The notes beneath the pieces were generated by a model, which worked only from the letters and a program-made list of their open reading frames with translations, was not told the DNA's origin and made no database searches. From Paenibacillus albiflavus (lineage in GTDB: Bacteria; Bacillota; Bacilli; Paenibacillales; NBRC-103111), in NCBI RefSeq assembly GCF_004344915.1, contig NZ_SKFG01000009.1, positions 91,641 through 155,640 of the forward strand: a DNA stretch of 64,000 nucleotides, given 5' to 3'. Shown here piece by piece: positions 25,446 through 33,172 of the stretch (positions are counted from its first letter, which is position 1; each line of letters begins with the position of its first letter). The translations under genes were made by a program, and so were the position numbers.

Positions 25446-25928
25446 ATGGAGTCACGGATTGAGAAAATTAAACAACAATTGCAATCGCAGGGGTTTAAGC
25501 TGACACCGCAACGCGAGGCAACGGTGCGAATACTACTGGAGAATGAGCAGGATCATCTCAGCGCCGAAGAAGTGTATATGCTGGTTAAAGATATTGCTCC
25601 TGAAATCGGATTGGCTACAGTTTATAGAACGTTAGAATTACTAAGTGAATTGCATGTTCTGGAGAAATTGAATTTTGGCGATGGTGTGGCGAGATACGAC
25701 TTGCGTAGTGATGATAATCATCACCATCATCATCATTTGATTTGTGTTGAATGCGGTTCGGTTAAGGAAATTAAAGAAGATTGGTTATTGCCTTTGGAAG
25801 ACCGCTTATTCCGAGAGTTTAAGTTTAAGGTAATTGATCATCGTTTAGATTTTCAAGGTATTTGCAGTGAGTGTGCGGAGAAACATTCCGGCAATGAAAC
25901 AAGTCTTAACGATCAACCTTCCGCTTAA
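25446..25928 (+). CDS. fur: Ferric uptake regulator Fur
   Basis: 160 aa metal-sensing repressor. Winged helix with FKLTPQREATVRILLE and GLATVYRTLELLSEL, then a His run (six in a row after DDN) and the zinc cysteines ICVECG and GICSECAEKH. ATG 25446 with GAGGGGGAG is chosen; the open frame extends upstream through the repeat remnant without a better start. A repeat copy overlaps its stop codon. Confidence 0.94.
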   Translation: MESRIEKIKQQLQSQGFKLTPQREATVRILLENEQDHLSAEEVYMLVKDIAPEIGLATVYRTLELLSELHVLEKLNFGDGVARYDLRSDDNHHHHHHLICVECGSVKEIKEDWLLPLEDRLFREFKFKVIDHRLDFQGICSECAEKHSGNETSLNDQPSA

Positions 25929-25971
25929 GGAACGCATCCGTCCTTAAAGAAGGTGAAACCGTTTTTTCTGG
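25924..25971 (+). repeat. Dispersed nested-hairpin repeat, copy 4
   Basis: CTTAAGGAACG, CATCCGTCC, GGTGAAACCG and TTTTTTCTGG follow the repeat core in order. Outer arms AAGGAACG/CGTTTTTT pair with G-U. The left hairpin is missing. It begins inside the fur stop codon and lies 75 nt upstream of yqzK. Confidence 0.75.
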
Positions 25972-26045
25972 TATGGTGTCATATCTTGCTTACATTAATC
26001 ATACATTTGTCCTAATCTTATGATTTGTATAGGAGGGATTCTTGT

Positions 26046-26276
26046 ATGATTTTTTTGTATCGTAAATGGCTTAGTCGGTTGAAGTTTATTGTGATGTTCG
26101 TTTTCCTTACATATGCGTTATATCATGTGATGTCATTTGTAGGCGATTGGATACAGCCTCTTGATAAATATCATCAGCCTAGCGGCAAATCGGTTAAGGT
26201 ATTTAGCCATAATGGGATTCAAGAAAATGAATCGATTGCGGATCGTTTGAAGCTGTTTTATTGGTATGGAGAATGA
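26046..26276 (+). CDS. yqzK: DUF4227 family protein (YqzK-like)
   Basis: 76 aa, one membrane span (about residues 12-32) after a basic N-terminus, then a short soluble tail. In B. subtilis yqzK lies between fur and xerD (ripX). Here it is followed after 61 bp by deoB. Strong AGGAGGG site before ATG 26046. Function unknown. Confidence 0.82.
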   Translation: MIFLYRKWLSRLKFIVMFVFLTYALYHVMSFVGDWIQPLDKYHQPSGKSVKVFSHNGIQENESIADRLKLFYWYGE

Positions 26277-26337
26277 TTTTGCTAAGTCATGATTTAAATG
26301 AGATAATAGAACCAAATCTGCTTAATTGGAGGTTCTT

Positions 26338-27510
26338 ATGACATTTCAAAGAGTTTGTTTAATCGTACTGGATAGTGTAGGAATTGGTGAGCTTCCTGAT
26401 GCTCCTAAGTTTGGTGACGAAGGTGCGCATACACTAGGTCATATCGCAGAGCGTATGGAGCTGAAGGTCCCTCATATGGCGAAGCTTGGTTTAAGCAATA
26501 TTGCTCCTCTGCATGGAATTGCATCTGCGGAGCAGCCTGCAGCCTATTATGGCAAGATGAATGAGATTTCAGTTGGAAAAGACACGATGACAGGTCATTG
26601 GGAGATCATGGGATTGGAGATTACCAAACCTTTTAATACATACCCAAATGGATTTCCTAAGGAATTGATCGATCAATTCGAGCAAGAAACGGGACGCAAA
26701 GTGATCGGCAACAAGCCTGCTTCAGGAACTGAAATTTTGGACGAGCTTGGCGAAGAACAGATGAAGACGGGTGCATGGATTGTCTATACTTCAGGGGATA
26801 GTGTTTTCCAGCTTGCTGCGCATGAAGAAATTATTCCACTTGAAGAGCTGTATCGTGCATGTGAGATTGCACGTAAATTAACGCTTAAGGAAGAGTTCTC
26901 CGTCGGACGCGTTATCGCTAGACCATATCTAGGACAACCTGGCTCCTTTAAGCGTACTTCCAATCGACATGACTATGCAGTGAAACCACCAGCGCCAACT
27001 GTCATGAATAAGCTTAAAGATGCGGGTAAGGACGTTATTGCAGTAGGCAAAATCAACGATATTTATACTGGCGAGGGTGTTACGGCAGCCACACATACGA
27101 AAAGTAATTTAGACGGTATCGAGCAAACGATTGACATCTTGGGTCGCGATTTTAATGGGATGGTGTTTACGAATTTAGTGGACTTTGATTCCTTGTACGG
27201 ACATCGTCGTGATCCGATTGGGTATGGTAAAGCATTAGAAGAATTTGATGCTTATTTACCTCAAATTATGGAGCGAATTGGAAAGAACGATCTGCTTATT
27301 CTAACGGCGGATCATGGGAATGATCCCATTCATGCAGGAACTGATCATACGAGAGAATATGTGCCATTATTAGTCTACAGCCCAAGGTTTAAGCAGATGG
27401 GTTCACTCGGTATTCGTGCTACTTATGCCGATCTTGGTGCGACGGTCGCAGATATTTTTGGTACAGAAGGAACAGGAATAGGTACAAGCTTTTTGGCTGA
27501 GTTACAATAA
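26338..27510 (+). CDS. deoB: Phosphopentomutase
   Basis: 390 aa manganese enzyme converting (deoxy)ribose-1-P to the 5-P. Alkaline-phosphatase-fold motifs: [15 protein letters not shown], the phospho-Thr region [24 protein letters not shown], and [24 protein letters not shown] 26338 follows TGGAGG. Paired with punA for nucleoside salvage. Confidence 0.96.
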   Translation: MTFQRVCLIVLDSVGIGELPDAPKFGDEGAHTLGHIAERMELKVPHMAKLGLSNIAPLHGIASAEQPAAYYGKMNEISVGKDTMTGHWEIMGLEITKPFNTYPNGFPKELIDQFEQETGRKVIGNKPASGTEILDELGEEQMKTGAWIVYTSGDSVFQLAAHEEIIPLEELYRACEIARKLTLKEEFSVGRVIARPYLGQPGSFKRTSNRHDYAVKPPAPTVMNKLKDAGKDVIAVGKINDIYTGEGVTAATHTKSNLDGIEQTIDILGRDFNGMVFTNLVDFDSLYGHRRDPIGYGKALEEFDAYLPQIMERIGKNDLLILTADHGNDPIHAGTDHTREYVPLLVYSPRFKQMGSLGIRATYADLGATVADIFGTEGTGIGTSFLAELQ

Positions 27511-27532
27511 TCAAAATATGGGGGCACGTTGA

Positions 27533-28360
27533 ATGGAAGTGCGTAAAGGGAAAGAACAAATACTTGAAGCAGCAGCATCTATTGCGAAGATAACAGATAT
27601 TAAGCCTCAGATAGGACTTATTCTAGGCTCTGGGCTTGGAATTCTAGCGGACCTAATCGAGAATCCAATCGTGATTAACTATAAGGATATCGCGCATTTT
27701 CCGGTTTCTACAGTAGAAGGGCATGCCGGGGAGCTTGTTATCGGTGAGGTTAAAGGCAAGCAGGTTGTCATGATGAAAGGTCGCTTTCATCAATATGAAG
27801 GCTATGGTGTAGATACGGTAACATTCCCGATTCGCGTGATGAAGCAGCTCGGTGTTGAAACGTTAATCGTTACGAATGCTGCAGGCGGCATTAATACCTC
27901 ATTTGAGCCTGGTGATCTGATGGTGATTACGGATCATCTGAATATGACTGGCAACAATCCGCTGATTGGACCGAATGATCCTGAGCTAGGAGACAGATTC
28001 CCAGATATGTCAACTGCTTACACGAGAGAGCTTCGCCAGTTGGCGCTTCAAGTAGCTGAAGCTCAGAATTTTGCAATTCGCGAGGGTGTATATGCGGGAC
28101 TTCTTGGACCAACATATGAGACTCCTGCTGAAATTCGCATGCTTCGGACATTAGGTGCAGACGTTGTAGGGATGTCTACCGTATCGGAAGTTATTGTTGC
28201 GCGTCACGCTGGACTTAAGGTGCTAGGGTTCTCCTGCGTATCGAATATGGCAGCTGGCATTCTGGATCAACCTTTGTCTCATGCGGAGGTAATGGAAACG
28301 ACAGAGCGAGTCAAAGCGAAATTCTTAAATCTTGTTCTTGGTGTAATTGAAAAGCTGTAG
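27533..28360 (+). CDS. punA: Purine nucleoside phosphorylase
   Basis: 275 aa, class II trimeric type. Motifs GLILGSGLG, KGRFHQYEGY, TNAAGGIN, GLLGPTYETPAEIRML and GADVVGMSTVSEVIVARH are visible. It phosphorolyses guanosine and inosine; its ribose-1-P product is the DeoB substrate. 22 bp after deoB with a GGGGGCACG-type site. Confidence 0.95.
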   Translation: MEVRKGKEQILEAAASIAKITDIKPQIGLILGSGLGILADLIENPIVINYKDIAHFPVSTVEGHAGELVIGEVKGKQVVMMKGRFHQYEGYGVDTVTFPIRVMKQLGVETLIVTNAAGGINTSFEPGDLMVITDHLNMTGNNPLIGPNDPELGDRFPDMSTAYTRELRQLALQVAEAQNFAIREGVYAGLLGPTYETPAEIRMLRTLGADVVGMSTVSEVIVARHAGLKVLGFSCVSNMAAGILDQPLSHAEVMETTERVKAKFLNLVLGVIEKL

Positions 28361-28473
28361 CAATGACTTACCTCATATTGTCACAAAACTTTCTTTTTTA
28401 ATAGTTTGAAATATATGAGCTTTTCAGAAATCTCATGTACAATAGTAGTGACAAATTAATGGGGGGATTAACA

Positions 28474-28854
28474 ATGTACAAGTGGCTTATGTCTGTATTA
28501 TTGATCGTAGCGATTGTGCTGGGCGTAGGCGTCCTATATTCGAGTATTTCGGAACGTTCCGCCCTTGCTGAACAAGAGAAGAAAGAAGCAGGTAAATCCA
28601 TTAAGATTACTGCATCTAACTTCCACTTTGATAAACCTGAATATAAGGTTAAGCAAGGTGAAACTTGGCTTCTTAAATTTAGCAATGCCGATGGTGTTCA
28701 TGCAATGGAAATCGATGGCTTGGACATTAAGCTAGACAAAGCGAACGCTTCAAAAGAAGTTACGTTCGATAAACCAGGTACGTACACGTTAAGATGTTCT
28801 TTAATGTGCGGACAGGGACATGCAGATATGCATTCAACATTCATTGTTGAATAA
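28474..28854 (+). CDS. Membrane-anchored CuA-type cupredoxin
   Basis: 126 aa. One N-terminal membrane anchor (residues about 3-22) and a single cupredoxin domain with a complete CuA ligand set: His in VHAMEI, then CSLMCGQGHADM (C-x3-C-x3-H-x2-M). It resembles the soluble half of cytochrome c oxidase subunit II but without the two-helix hairpin and with no oxidase genes nearby. An electron carrier or copper donor role is inferred. GGGGGG lies 7 nt upstream of the ATG; own terminator. Confidence 0.85.
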   Translation: MYKWLMSVLLIVAIVLGVGVLYSSISERSALAEQEKKEAGKSIKITASNFHFDKPEYKVKQGETWLLKFSNADGVHAMEIDGLDIKLDKANASKEVTFDKPGTYTLRCSLMCGQGHADMHSTFIVE

Positions 28855-28870
28855 TTAAACATTTAAACTC

Positions 28871-28898
28871 GGAGAGAGGGCTATCGCCCTCTCTTTTT
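28871..28898 (+). terminator. Terminator after the cupredoxin gene
   Basis: GAGAGGGC-tatc-GCCCTCTC then TTTTT. Confidence 0.92.
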
Positions 28899-29015
28899 GG
28901 CGTTAATAAACAATATAAAGGGATTTCGTATATATATATCCATTTTAGTAAAGAATAGTGAGAAGATTGCCATTTGGATCGTTTATTCAACAAGATTAAC
29001 AGGGGGTTGTTTATT

Positions 29016-30188
29016 TTGCTTAAGAAATTGGTAGCCTGTTTACTATGTATTCCTCTTGTATTTCTATTAGGGTCAGGTCTTGTATTGGCTGAGCCGATCA
29101 AGAAGCCGCAGCAGCAGGTCGATTTAACTCCAAATGCACAGTCAGCCGTACTGATGGATGCAGATACAGGAACGATCATTCAGGGTAAGAATAAAGATGT
29201 CAAATTACCGCCAGCTTCTATAACCAAGATTATGACCATGGTACTCATTATGGAGGCAATTGATTCAGGTAAAATTACGCTGGATGAGAAAGTAACAACT
29301 AGTGAATATGCAGCCTCCATGGGTGGATCGCAGATATTCCTTCAACCCGGCGAAGAGATGACAGTACAGGATATGCTCAAAGGAATTGCGATGGCTTCAG
29401 GCAATGATGCTTCTGTTGCAATGGCCGAGAAGATCGCGGGTTCTGAAGAGAATTTTGTCCAGATGATGAATGAACGCGCAGAGCAATTAGGGATGAAAAA
29501 TACCCATTTTGTCAATTGTAATGGATTGCCTGCCCAGAACCATTTTACGACAGCTTATGATATTGCCATTATGTCGCGTGAGCTATTGAAGCACCCGATC
29601 ATTACGAAATTTACGAGTTCGTATCAAGACTATCTACGCAAGGATTCTGAGAAGCCATTCTGGCTTGTGAATACGAATAAATTAGTCCGATTCTACTCAG
29701 GTGCTGATGGACTTAAAACAGGCTACACGAGCGAAGCTAAATTTTGTTTATCTGCAACGGCCAAGAGAGATAACTTCCGCATTATCGCAGTTGTGCTTGG
29801 TGAGCCGAATACCAAAACACGTAATGCCGAAGTAACTAGAATGTTCGATTATGCTTTTGCTCAATATATGAATTATTCGATTTTCAAATCGGGAGATGAG
29901 CTGGGCTCCTTTAAGGTAACAAAAGGGGATGTAAGCTCCGTACCCCTCATTGCTAAACAGCATTATTCTGTGCTTATGAAGAAGGGCGAGTCTACAGAAG
30001 GAATCAGACACGAAGTGCAGATCAATTCGGATTTGCGTGCACCAATCGCACAGGGGCAGTCAATAGGCAAACTTATTGTATATAAAGGGGATCAACAGCT
30101 AGCGGAATATCCATTAGAATCTCCACTTGCAGTAGGTAAGGCTGGCTGGTGGACGTTATTCAAACGCTCGATTTCCCAGATGTTCTAG
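29016..30188 (+). CDS. dacF: D-alanyl-D-alanine carboxypeptidase DacF
   Basis: 390 aa penicillin-binding protein 5 type. Signal peptide residues 1-25, then SxxK in PPASITKIMTMV, SxN in MASGNDASVAMAE, KTG in GADGLKTGYTSEA, and a C-terminal beta domain. TTG 29016 follows AGGGGG by 9 nt and gives a clean signal peptide; the TTG at 28974 would add 14 residues. Immediately upstream of spoIIAA as in B. subtilis, where it trims forespore-side cortex peptidoglycan. Confidence 0.93.
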   Translation: MLKKLVACLLCIPLVFLLGSGLVLAEPIKKPQQQVDLTPNAQSAVLMDADTGTIIQGKNKDVKLPPASITKIMTMVLIMEAIDSGKITLDEKVTTSEYAASMGGSQIFLQPGEEMTVQDMLKGIAMASGNDASVAMAEKIAGSEENFVQMMNERAEQLGMKNTHFVNCNGLPAQNHFTTAYDIAIMSRELLKHPIITKFTSSYQDYLRKDSEKPFWLVNTNKLVRFYSGADGLKTGYTSEAKFCLSATAKRDNFRIIAVVLGEPNTKTRNAEVTRMFDYAFAQYMNYSIFKSGDELGSFKVTKGDVSSVPLIAKQHYSVLMKKGESTEGIRHEVQINSDLRAPIAQGQSIGKLIVYKGDQQLAEYPLESPLAVGKAGWWTLFKRSISQMF

Positions 30189-30234
30189 TGAGGCTTGTCT
30201 AGTTTTAGCAGATTTCTTCTAGTTTTGTAATGAG

Positions 30235-30264
30235 GCAGGAGATTGGTATGCTGGGGTAGAATTC
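30235..30264 (+). promoter_or_regulatory. Sigma-H promoter of the spoIIA operon
   Basis: GCAGGAGAT, 12-nt spacer, GTAGAATTC. This matches RNAGGAWWW / RNNGAATWW with two mismatches, in the dacF-spoIIAA gap. The B. subtilis spoIIA operon is known to be transcribed by sigma-H from this position. Confidence 0.75.
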
Positions 30265-30334
30265 AGTGTTCATCAAGCGGATGCAGGAACAGCTTAAGCT
30301 CTAGGCACCGCGAACGTTTGGGAGTGAACACACA

Positions 30335-30688
30335 ATGAGTTTGCAAATTGAATTCGAGCAGCATAGACGCGCATTAATCGTAAGGTTAAAAGGTGAATTG
30401 GATCATCACACTTCTGATGTGGTAAGAGCACGGATGGAGGAAGCAATCAATAACGGAGACGCCTTTCATTTGGTTCTAAGTCTAAGGGATCTATCATTCA
30501 TGGATAGCTCAGGGCTTGGCGTTATTCTCGGGCGTTACAAGCAAGTAACAAGCAGAGGCGGTAAACTCGTCATCTGCCATGTAAATCCAGCAGTGAATCG
30601 TCTATTCGAGCTATCAGGATTATTCAAAATAATCACGTTCGAAGATAGTGAACGTGCGGCGTTAGCCAGTCTGGAGGTCGCACTATGA
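30335..30688 (+). CDS. spoIIAA: Anti-sigma-F factor antagonist
   Basis: 117 aa STAS protein with the phosphorylatable serine in [17 protein letters not shown]. When dephosphorylated by SpoIIE it frees sigma-F from SpoIIAB. Its end overlaps the spoIIAB start (ATGA). Confidence 0.96.
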   Translation: MSLQIEFEQHRRALIVRLKGELDHHTSDVVRARMEEAINNGDAFHLVLSLRDLSFMDSSGLGVILGRYKQVTSRGGKLVICHVNPAVNRLFELSGLFKIITFEDSERAALASLEVAL

Positions 30689-31140
30689 ATAGAAGGATAG
30701 ATCATAACTTTATGCATTTGGAATTTGCTTCGCGTTCAGAGAATGAATCCTTTGCTCGTGTCGCAGTTGGCGCTTTTATCGCTCAGCTTGATCCGAATAT
30801 GAATGAGCTTACGGATATCAAAACCGTCGTATCCGAAGCGGTGACGAACAGTATTATCCATGGCTACGAGAATCGTACAGATGGCGTTATCTCGATCAGA
30901 GCTGAAATTGATCAAGAAAGCGTTAAGATCACGATTGAAGATTATGGTGTGGGGATAGAAGATCTAGATTCCGCTAGACAGCCGTTATACACTTCTAAAC
31001 CAGAGCTTGAGCGTTCGGGAATGGGCTTTACGATAATTGAGAATTTTATGGACCATGTAGAGATCGAATCAAAGATTGGAACTGGTACGAAGATCACGAT
31101 GACCAAGCGAATAGCCTCTAATCATGCTTTATATAACTAA
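30685..31140 (+). CDS. spoIIAB: Anti-sigma-F factor / kinase
   Basis: 151 aa GHKL kinase. N-box [17 protein letters not shown]1 box [12 protein letters not shown]2 region [13 protein letters not shown]. It binds sigma-F and phosphorylates SpoIIAA. Translationally coupled to spoIIAA; 37 bp to sigF. Confidence 0.96.
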   Translation: MNRRIDHNFMHLEFASRSENESFARVAVGAFIAQLDPNMNELTDIKTVVSEAVTNSIIHGYENRTDGVISIRAEIDQESVKITIEDYGVGIEDLDSARQPLYTSKPELERSGMGFTIIENFMDHVEIESKIGTGTKITMTKRIASNHALYN

Positions 31141-31177
31141 GTTTTACTATACTGCGTAAACTTGAGAGGATAAATCT

Positions 31178-31933
31178 ATGGAAGTTGATTTGAAACACGG
31201 ATCGCATAGCTATTTGGACGATGGTGAAGTAAAAAGGCTGATTGCGCTTAGTCAGTCTGGTGATAGAGTGGCTAGAGAGACGCTTGTCGGATGTAACGTC
31301 AGGTTGGTCTGGTCCGTAGTTCAACGCTTCCTCAATAGGGGCTATGAAGCAGAGGACTTGTTCCAAATTGGCTGCATCGGGCTGCTGAAATCAGTTGATA
31401 AATTTGATCTTTCTTATGAAGTGAAATTCTCGACCTATGCTGTGCCGATGATCATTGGTGAGATTCAGCGATTCTTGCGGGATGATGGCACGCTTAAGGT
31501 CAGCCGATCGCTGAAGGAGCTAGCGAATAAAGTTCGTAAGATGAAGGATGAGCTATCCAAAACTCTTGGAAGATTACCTACGCTGAATGAGGTTGCGGAA
31601 CAGCTTGGCATTACGCCAGAAGAGGTTGTCTTTGCTCAAGAGGCGAATAAACCACTTTCTTCGATTCATGAGACTGTGTTCGAGAATGATGGAGATCCAA
31701 TCACGTTGATGGATCAAATTGCGGATGAGTCTCAGGAAAAATGGTTCGATAAGCTGGCATTAAATGAAGCAATCGGTGGATTATCGGAGCGTGAACGTTT
31801 AATCGTGTATCTCAGGTATTACCGAGATCAGACGCAATCAGAAGTTGCTGCAAGACTAGGTATATCACAGGTACAAGTATCGAGGCTGGAGAAGAAAATA
31901 TTGCAATTAATCAGGGACCAGATTGCTCAATGA
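31178..31933 (+). CDS. sigF: RNA polymerase sigma-F factor
   Basis: 251 aa. Region 2 (YEAEDLFQIGCIGLLKSVDKFD), region 3 and region 4 (LSERERLIVYLRYYRDQTQSEVAARLGISQVQVSRLEKK) are intact. First forespore-specific sigma factor. GAGAGGAT precedes the ATG. Confidence 0.97.
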   Translation: MEVDLKHGSHSYLDDGEVKRLIALSQSGDRVARETLVGCNVRLVWSVVQRFLNRGYEAEDLFQIGCIGLLKSVDKFDLSYEVKFSTYAVPMIIGEIQRFLRDDGTLKVSRSLKELANKVRKMKDELSKTLGRLPTLNEVAEQLGITPEEVVFAQEANKPLSSIHETVFENDGDPITLMDQIADESQEKWFDKLALNEAIGGLSERERLIVYLRYYRDQTQSEVAARLGISQVQVSRLEKKILQLIRDQIAQ

Positions 31934-31948
31934 GCGATCTGGTTTTTT
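31915..31948 (+). terminator. Terminator overlapping the end of sigF
   Basis: ACCAGATTGCTCA pairs with TGAGCGATCTGGT, sharing the TGA stop, followed by T6. It directly abuts the next repeat copy. Confidence 0.8.
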
Positions 31949-32041
31949 GTATTATAGAATTTATAACATTCGTGTCATAAATTCTAAGTAATACCTTAAG
32001 AAATGCACCGCTTATACGGACGGTGAAACCATTTCTTCTTG
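31949..32041 (+). repeat. Dispersed nested-hairpin repeat, copy 5 (full length)
   Basis: Left hairpin: GTATTA plus TAGAATTTAT (31955-31964), 12-nt loop, ATAAATTCTA (31977-31986), then AG and TAATAC. Nested hairpin: outer arms AAGAAATG (31998-32005) and CATTTCTT (32030-32037). Compared with AAGAAACG/CGTTTCTT in other copies this is a paired C-to-T and G-to-A change that keeps the helix. Tail CTTCTTG. 71 nt before spoVAA. Confidence 0.88.
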
Positions 32042-32112
32042 TATGGATACAAACCTTCCTCTGTTAGCATACTATTCCTGAAATAGGATTGTGAGGGAGG
32101 ATAGCGAAAATC

Positions 32113-32742
32113 ATGAGTAACACACTTCCGATTCTATACATGCGACTGCGTCGTGTGGTCCAAATTACTAGAGGTCGAACGGTTAAGCTCAAAGATATTG
32201 CCGAACTGGTTACACCTCCAGAATATGAGGATACCTTAGACGACCTGATTATTTATACACCGATAAGAAGGGATGGTAATCGCGTTCTTATTGATATGAT
32301 CCTGATTACCAATCGGATTCGAGAGGTGATCCCAAGCATGCAAATTCAGCTGTTTGGTGAGCCTCATGTGCTTCTGGAGATTGGGCCAATTAGGCGTCGA
32401 TCGAGCTTGCCCCTCATTGCACTTGTGTGGGTCGTGTTATTCATTGGCGCAGGATTAACAATAATGAATTTCCATGCAGATGTGAGTATGGCAGCTGTCC
32501 ATAAGCGAATATATGAAATGATTACAGGTCGTTCCGTAGAACGTCCCTTATTGCTGCAAATTCCGTATTCTATTGGGATTGGTGTAGGAATGATCCTTTT
32601 TTTCAATCATCTCTTTAAGAAAAAATTCAACGAAGAGCCAAGTCCGCTTGAGGTCGAAATGTTTATGTACCAAGAAAACGTGAACCAATATGTCATTATG
32701 GAGGAGTACCAGAAAAAAAAGGAAAGCGTGAAAGTAAAGTGA
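32113..32742 (+). CDS. spoVAA: Stage V sporulation protein AA
   Basis: 209 aa. An N-terminal soluble domain (residues 1-95) is followed by two membrane segments (about 98-118 and 143-163), the SpoVAA layout. Part of the dipicolinic-acid channel/germination machinery. The stop overlaps the spoVAB GTG start. Confidence 0.93.
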   Translation: MSNTLPILYMRLRRVVQITRGRTVKLKDIAELVTPPEYEDTLDDLIIYTPIRRDGNRVLIDMILITNRIREVIPSMQIQLFGEPHVLLEIGPIRRRSSLPLIALVWVVLFIGAGLTIMNFHADVSMAAVHKRIYEMITGRSVERPLLLQIPYSIGIGVGMILFFNHLFKKKFNEEPSPLEVEMFMYQENVNQYVIMEEYQKKKESVKVK

Positions 32743-33158
32743 GTGAATGGTTAGGCGGCATTCTTATGATTATCATTGGTTTATCGGGGGGGATTGCTGT
32801 AGGAAGCGGGATGGTTGCATTTCTGGTTGTCCTCGACATCATCCCAAGACTTACCCAACTGACAAGATCTGTAGCTTATTTGCAGCGATATGAAGAGGCA
32901 GTGATCGTGGGATCGATTTTTTTTACTTTAACAGATTTCCATGATATGAAGTTCATGCTGCCTACAATCATTACCTGTATATTTGGCGTATTTGCAGGCT
33001 GCTTTGTTGGTATGCTAGCTGCTGCATTAACAGAGGTAGTCAATGTCCTTCCTATCCTCGCCAAACGAATCGGAATGGAATCCTATATGGTTTGGCTGCT
33101 TATGGCAATGGTGATTGGCAAGGTAGCGGGTTCTTTATTTGAATGGTTGTTCTATTAA
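32739..33158 (+). CDS. spoVAB: Stage V sporulation protein AB
   Basis: 139 aa, four hydrophobic segments, with GLSGGIAVGSGMVAFLVVLDIIPRL and FAGCFVGMLAAALTEVVNVLPIL typical of SpoVAB. Coupled to spoVAA by a 4-nt overlap (GTGA). spoVAC, spoVAD and spoVAE, which normally follow, are missing here. Confidence 0.93.
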   Translation: MSEWLGGILMIIIGLSGGIAVGSGMVAFLVVLDIIPRLTQLTRSVAYLQRYEEAVIVGSIFFTLTDFHDMKFMLPTIITCIFGVFAGCFVGMLAAALTEVVNVLPILAKRIGMESYMVWLLMAMVIGKVAGSLFEWLFY

Positions 33159-33172
33159 TGAGGTGAACATAA

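Noticed and set aside
25711..25740. Run of six histidines in Fur resembling an engineered tag
   Set aside because: It lies inside the natural His-rich metal site of Fur, followed by the zinc cysteines, and is common in Fur proteins.
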